Shown: positions 59,957 through 64,000 of the stretch, piece after piece
How positions within the stretch are numbered: position 1 is the stretch's first letter
How the letters are laid out: each line of letters begins with the position of its first letter
From: Perilla frutescens
Taxonomy: Eukaryota > Streptophyta > Magnoliopsida > Lamiales > Lamiaceae
Direction of reading: 5' to 3'
Length of the DNA: 64,000 nucleotides
NCBI GenBank assembly: GCA_026008535.1
Contig: BRKX01000007.1
Location: forward strand, 5,975,001 to 6,039,000
Notes under the pieces: generated by a model
Told to the model about the DNA's origin: nothing
Seen by the model: only the letters and a program-made list of their open reading frames with translations
Databases searched by the model: none
Position numbers and translations under genes: made by a program

Positions 59957-60146
59957 TGATAGTTTGTGATAAGATCATTATAGAGAAGAAACCGAGAGTA
60001 GATTTGATTTTTATTATACTTGTATATATGATAATGAATTATACGTCTCTACTTATTGAGAGAGTTTGATATTGTACAAGGAAAGAAATCAATCTATTCT
60101 AAGGAGGATCAATTAGATCCTAGATTTAATTTATTTCCTTCTAACA
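59957..60146 (-). repeat. Copia 5' LTR
   Basis: 190 bp, reads identical to the copy at 55079-55268. Confidence 0.95.
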
Positions 60147-60170
60147 ATCCTGTGTTCCACTACTCAACTT

Positions 60171-60173
<3 letters not shown>

Positions 60174-60211
<38 letters not shown>
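60174..60211. repeat. (TA)n microsatellite
   Basis: About 19 TA units, lying inside the old minus-strand LTR. Confidence 0.9.
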
Positions 60212-60212
<1 letters not shown>

Positions 60213-60215
<3 letters not shown>

Positions 60216-60470
60216 ACCCATATTTATAGTTGTTGGGAAAAATATTATGGGGGGATTTAGGGCTGACGTGACACGATTCCATTGACCGTTGAATATTGAT
60301 ATATATCTCTTCAAATATATTTATTTGGTATCAATAAAAATTTATCTTTATCATATAATAATATCTCGATTAAGTAAGTATCTTATCTAATTTTAGATTT
60401 TATAAGATTCCAAAAATAAATAAATATATAAAAAACAATAAATATATTAAACATATTTTTGTTAAATATT
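60213..60470 (-). repeat. Partial gypsy LTR (minus), same family as 18760-19574
   Basis: On the minus strand it begins about TGGCGAATATTTAAC and runs to an ACTATAAATATGGG TATA box near 60220. It shares TGATATATATCTCTTCAAA and GACGTG(A/G)CAC (plus-strand) blocks with the solo LTR. A purine-rich GAGGGGCATTTTTAGG just upstream looks like a polypurine tract, so this is a 3' LTR. The (TA)n run and the copia insertion interrupt it. Confidence 0.65.
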
Positions 60471-60539
60471 CGCCACCTAAAAATGCCCCTCAAGACTTGT
60501 TCATGGATGACTTGTCATTAGAAATGAACGAGTCTCCAA

Positions 60540-61130
60540 AATAAATTAGATTGCTTACACTCATATGAAGGAGTTCTTTCAACTTATCAACAATTTATAC
60601 TCATACTTAGAAGTTCTTCAAATTGGAATTTATGAGAAAGTTTATACTCATAAAGAGCTTTGAATTCAGATTTGTTAGATTGTTTATACTCGTATAAGAA
60701 GTTTTGAATTTTGATTTGAGTTTAGATACTTTGTGCTCGTATTACAAAGCCTTCAAAATTTTGACTTGGATTGTTTATGCACATATGAAGGAGCCTTTTG
60801 TACTTGGATTGTTTATGCTGATATAAGGAGTTTTGTTGAATATGGATAGTTTATACTTATGTCGAAGAACTTTCAACTTCAATTTGAACTTGTAAACATT
60901 TTATATTCGTATCATGGAGTTTTTTATTTCAATTTGGATTTGTAAATATTTTATACTCGTATCAAGGAGTCTTTATGAGGATTTCTTCAAAGAGGTGAGA
61001 TAGTTCTTGCTCATGTATATATAGAAGGTTTATGGATAAGTTAGACTCTTATCAAGGAGTACTTGACATTTTTTTAAGACTTTAGATAGTTTTGGCTCTT
61101 ACCAAGCAGCTTTCAAAGATAGTTATAATT
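60540..61130. repeat. Degenerate tandem array (unit ~60-70 bp) upstream of the gypsy 3' LTR
   Basis: About nine or ten diverged copies of TTTATACTC(A/G)TAT(G/C)AAGGAGTT...TTTGAATT(T/G)G. Tandem arrays between pol and the 3' LTR are known in Tat/Ogre-group gypsy elements. No coding visible. Confidence 0.65.
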
Positions 61131-61919
61131 GCATATTTTTGTGAAATTTAATATTTTCAAGTTATATCCCATGTATAATATGAGTGATGATATTATTTTT
61201 CAGTTATTGCCAATGTAATAACTAGTACAAAATTAGCATATTTTGGGTGGGTGAAGATAATATCGGCACATCGCTATATCTTAGCAAACACACACACACA
61301 TATATAAAACAATATTGTCATCAAGATTTTTTAATTGATAAAAACTTGTATTAGACCGTCTAACGGGTCTCTTACGTTAGACGGATCAAGTAATACCAAA
61401 ACCCGCCCAAAACCCGTACCAAAACCCACCCCCATGCGCAGGTGCGTGAGCTGCACTCGCCCCCATGCGCAGCGCGTGTAGCTCACGCGCCTGTTCAGAT
61501 TTTTTTTCTTTTCTTTCCCTGTTTTCGGTTGCTGTTGGGCCAACAACCCACTCCCCTTTTTCTTCTTTCTTCTTCCTTTTTTCTTTCTTTCTTCTTATTT
61601 TTGTTCGTTTCTTTTTTTTCTTTTTTTTCTTTTTTTTTGTTTTAAGAATTATTGTATATTAAGTGCAATACACGAGTTCACGTGTTAGCGTCGTGCAAGA
61701 TGTCAAATAAAAAATAATAAATTAATTCAATTTAATTTTAGGTTATATATTTATTTCAAAATTTAATTTTTTTTGAATTAAAAAATAAAACTTGAAAATA
61801 AATTGAATTTAAAAAAATAAATTAATTCAATTCAATTTTAGGGCTCACTAATTCCATTTTAGGGTATATATTTATTTTTAAAAAAAATATTTTTTTTTTC
61901 TGGCAGTTGACTAATTATT
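61131..61919. other. Intergenic; inverted ACGG box, pyrimidine tract, dispersed repeat
   Basis: 61353-61388 has GACCGTCTAACGGGTC and GTTAGACGGATC like the element at 6755-7460. 61500-61640 is a long TTTCTTTC tract that creates artefactual Phe/Ser-rich ORFs. 61650-61900 repeats the AATACACGAGTTCACGTGTTAG segment seen near 8380 and 7080. No gene. Confidence 0.35.
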
Positions 61920-62420
61920 GAGCCAAAAAAAGAAGTATCATTAATTATAAGATAAAGTATCATTAACTATGAGTGGAGTATAATATTAACCCAAGTATCA
62001 TTATTTATGATGTGAAGCATTATTAACTCACATGTGAGTATAATTATTTATGGGGTGAAGTATCAATATCTGTGGAGTGGAGTCTCATTACTATGGAAAA
62101 AAGTATCACTAATTGCAGAAGAAAGTATCACTAATTAGAAAGAAAAGTATCACTAATTGCAGAAGAAAGTATCACTAGTTAGAAGAAAAGTATCACTAGT
62201 TGCAAAAAAAATTATCACTAATTGAAGAAAAGTATAACTAATTGCAGAAGAAAGTATCACTAATTAGAAGAAAAGTATCACTAATTGCAGACAAAAGTAT
62301 CACTAATTAGAAAGAAAAGTATCACTAATTACAGAAGAAAGTATCACTAATTAGAAGAAAAGTATCACTAATTGCAGATAAAAGTATCACTAATTAGAAA
62401 GAAGAGTATCAATTCAAACA
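61920..62420. repeat. Minisatellite AAGTATCACTAATT(G/A)...
   Basis: About 18-20 copies of a 21-23-bp unit that alternate between ...AATTGCAGAAGAA and ...AATTAGAAAGAA, so the higher-order period is about 44 bp. The same family, reversed, lies at 32400-32864. Flanks (TTCAAAAATTGAATCATTA, ATGAAAATATAAC) are shared too. Confidence 0.9.
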
Positions 62421-62664
62421 TATTACAATTCAAAAATTGAATCATTAGCTACATAAAAGAAAATGTTGCAATCCAAAAATTGAACATGATAGTGAATAGT
62501 AACTACTCATTATATTAGTGATGCTTTATTTTTTTATTAATAGTGATACTTACTTCATAATTAATGATACTTCTCAATTATTAATTTAATAATTAATACT
62601 TAATCATCGGTAATTTTCATTTTAATGAAAATATAACTTTTCTTCTAAATTTTTATTTTAATGA

Positions 62665-62860
62665 AAATATAACGTTTGTGCTAAAGAAAGAAAGGAAAAA
62701 AAAAGAAGAGCACAAACGTGCTAAAGAAAAAGGGAAAAAAAAAGAAAAGGAGAAGCACATTTTGCTAAAGAAAAAGGGGAAAAAAAGGGAAAGAGCACGT
62801 TTGTGCTAAAAAAAAGGAAACAAAGACAGAGCACGCAAGTGCCGAAGAAAAAAAAAAGAA
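62665..62860. repeat. Purine-rich minisatellite GTGCTAAAGAAAAAGGG
   Basis: Five degenerate copies of about 40 bp, each with a GCAC...GTGCTAA core followed by an A/G tract. Confidence 0.75.
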
Positions 62861-62892
62861 AAATTGAATATCAAAGAAAAAAGGAAGAGTGG

Positions 62893-63641
62893 TGTAGATA
62901 GCAAAAATTAAATATTATATATAATATTTTTATTTATTTTTATATATATTTATTTAGTTTTGGAATCATATCAAATCCAAAATTAGATAAAATATTTAAA
63001 TAATAAAGATATTATTATATGATAAACATCAAAAGTCTTTGGCAACAAGTAAATATCTTTCAAAAGATATGTATAAATTTACAACAGCCCATGAGATAGT
63101 GCCACATCAGCTCTAGATCTCTTTCCCTACAACTATAAATAGAAGCCTCCATATCAGTTGAAAATCACACCAGAAGTCATTTGAAGAGTTCAAGAATTTG
63201 AGAAGAAATTCCATAAGTGAAATTCTCTCAAATATTCAAGGCGTTCTTCACCAAATTCATCCCGAAGTCGGCGTTTGATCCATAAGTAAGGTAGCCAAAG
63301 GCGTTCTTCATCAAATTCATCCCAAAATTGGCGTTTGATCCGGAAACAAGACGTCGGCCCTCCGAGTTAACGTTATCAAGACTAAAGACCAAGTCAAAGA
63401 AGATCGATGATACAAATCTTTCCCGAAAACTTCAAAGGCCAAGTTCAAACAACAAGTCTGAGAAAATCAAAGAGACAAGTTTACTCTGAAGATTTCAAAG
63501 ACCGTTTGAAGATCAAGTTTTGAAGAGAAGAATCAAAGAAAAATAGAGATTGGATCTGTTTAAGTATATTTTGATTCAAAGATCATCTGAATTGTACACA
63601 TTTTGTGTTTTACCAAATTAAATACAAATTTTTGTGTTACA
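62893..63641 (+). repeat. 5' LTR of a gypsy element leaving the window
   Basis: TGTAGATAGC... to ...TGTTACA, 749 bp. TATA box ACTATAAATAGAAGCC near 63132. Repeated GGCGTTCTTCA(C/T)CAAATTCATCCC blocks lie at 63241 and 63301. It shares long blocks with the minus-strand LTR at 18760-19574. Confidence 0.8.
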
Positions 63642-63646
63642 AATTT

Positions 63647-63665
63647 TGGCACGCCCAGTGGGACC
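63647..63665 (+). other. Gypsy primer-binding-site region
   Basis: TGGCACGCCCAGTGGGACC, five bases after the LTR end, where plant gypsy elements prime minus-strand synthesis. The matching tRNA was not determined. Confidence 0.6.
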
Positions 63666-63713
63666 ATCTCTACTTCTCATCTATTATCTTCATCAAATTC
63701 CTCAAGCATTAAG

Positions 63714-63977
63714 ATGTGTATAATTTTGGAAGAGCAAATTGCAAATTTGATGAAACTTGCTGAAGGACTTGCCAAGCGGATACAAGAACGGGATGCTCAA
63801 ATCTTGAAGCTGAACAAAGAAATGATTGTTGATTTTTGTGGCAAGCAAGCAGATGAAGATAATGAAGCTGAGATATTTGTAAAGCTACGTGCTAACAAAA
63901 GTGAAAAATCTACAACCAAGAAAATTGAAGTATCGTCTAACGCTCAATACAAGTTGATCAACTCAAAAATTTCATAG
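63714..63977 (+). pseudogene. Start of a gypsy gag, 87 residues then stop
   Basis: ATG at 63714 follows the primer-binding site by about 50 bases. The product starts with a coiled-coil stretch (LEEQIANLMKLAEGL, then QERDAQILKLNKEM) as is common at the gypsy gag N-terminus. It ends at TAG 63975-63977, far short of a full gag, so the element is probably defective or the frame shifts here. The window ends 23 bases later. Confidence 0.6.
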
Positions 63978-64000
63978 TGGAAACAATAAAAAACAAGTCT

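Larger units (their letters stand above)
55079..60146 (-). mobile_element. Complete Ty1/copia element with identical-looking LTRs
   Basis: Two 190-bp LTRs (55079-55268 and 59957-60146) in minus orientation, TGTTAGAAGG...CTATCA, with no difference that I can find by reading. A perfect 5-bp target duplication ATCCT flanks it (55074-55078, 60147-60151). The primer-binding site TGGTATCAGAGC abuts the 5' LTR, and a polypurine tract CTTGAGGGGGGG abuts the 3' LTR. The total of 5068 bp is normal for copia. Coding lies on the minus strand but is interrupted. The LTRs imply a recent insertion. Confidence 0.97.

Noticed and set aside
61442..61662. Phe/Ser-rich small proteins
   Set aside because: Produced by a pyrimidine tract; low complexity.
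61920..62420. CRISPR-like repeat array
   Set aside because: Units abut without unique spacers and the context is a plant genome: a minisatellite.

Overview
This is AT-rich, repeat-laden nuclear DNA from a eudicot plant. Evidence for that is intron-containing genes with GT/AG sites, a subfamily XII leucine-rich-repeat receptor kinase, a GH17 glucanase, and plant-type gypsy, copia, MULE, hAT, CACTA, Helitron, Stowaway and SINE elements. The style of the MULE (PB1-like N-terminus) and of the LTRs would suit Lamiales, but that is only an impression. No bacterial-type operon, CRISPR array, rRNA or true tRNA gene was seen.

Only two host genes look potentially intact. (1) 2580-18236, plus strand: a six-exon non-RD LRR receptor kinase of about 1085 residues. 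Its introns 3 and 4 (3.75 and 7.0 kb) are filled with transposon remnants, including a 1.06-kb Pack-MULE-like element with a perfect 9-bp target duplication. (2) 50395-52559, minus strand: a three-exon GH17 beta-1,3-glucanase-like gene with an unusual second intron and an altered catalytic loop. A relic of the glucanase 5' end lies at about 53.5 kb, and a broken copy of the kinase's last exon lies at 45.0-45.9 kb, so both genes have local duplicates.

Layout. 0-2.5 kb: SINE and a foldback MITE. 2.5-18.3 kb: receptor kinase. 18.7-26 kb: solo gypsy LTR (minus), minisatellite, older LTR fragment, CACTA right end, and a 2.6-kb non-autonomous Helitron. 26.1-28.6 kb: a hairpin MITE, then a large inverted duplication of a RING/zinc-finger-like gene fragment. 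28.6-32.8 kb: two hAT-like elements, a gypsy LTR fragment and a repeat block. 32.9-39.3 kb: a decayed chromovirus-type gypsy element whose 3' LTR is fused to a copia tail. 39.8-44.7 kb: a MULE with TIRs, a perfect 10-bp target duplication and a transposase broken by four TAG codons and a frameshift. 45-50 kb: the kinase 3'-exon copy and two non-autonomous MULEs with exact 9-bp target duplications. 50.4-53.6 kb: glucanase and its relic. 55.1-60.1 kb: a complete copia element with LTRs that read identical, yet with broken coding. 60.2-61.1 kb: 3' end of an old minus-strand gypsy element with a tandem array. 61.9-64 kb: minisatellites and the 5' LTR, primer-binding site and gag start of a further gypsy element running off the window.

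How it works together: the region is a disease-resistance-like neighbourhood (surface immune-type receptor, PR-2-type glucanase) heavily remodelled by transposons. Most non-genic sequence is mobile DNA, nested in places: copia inside an old gypsy tail, a MITE inside the glucanase intron, a MULE downstream of a copia tail. Coordinates of elements with target duplications are precise; those marked approximate are read by eye from homology that I could not align.
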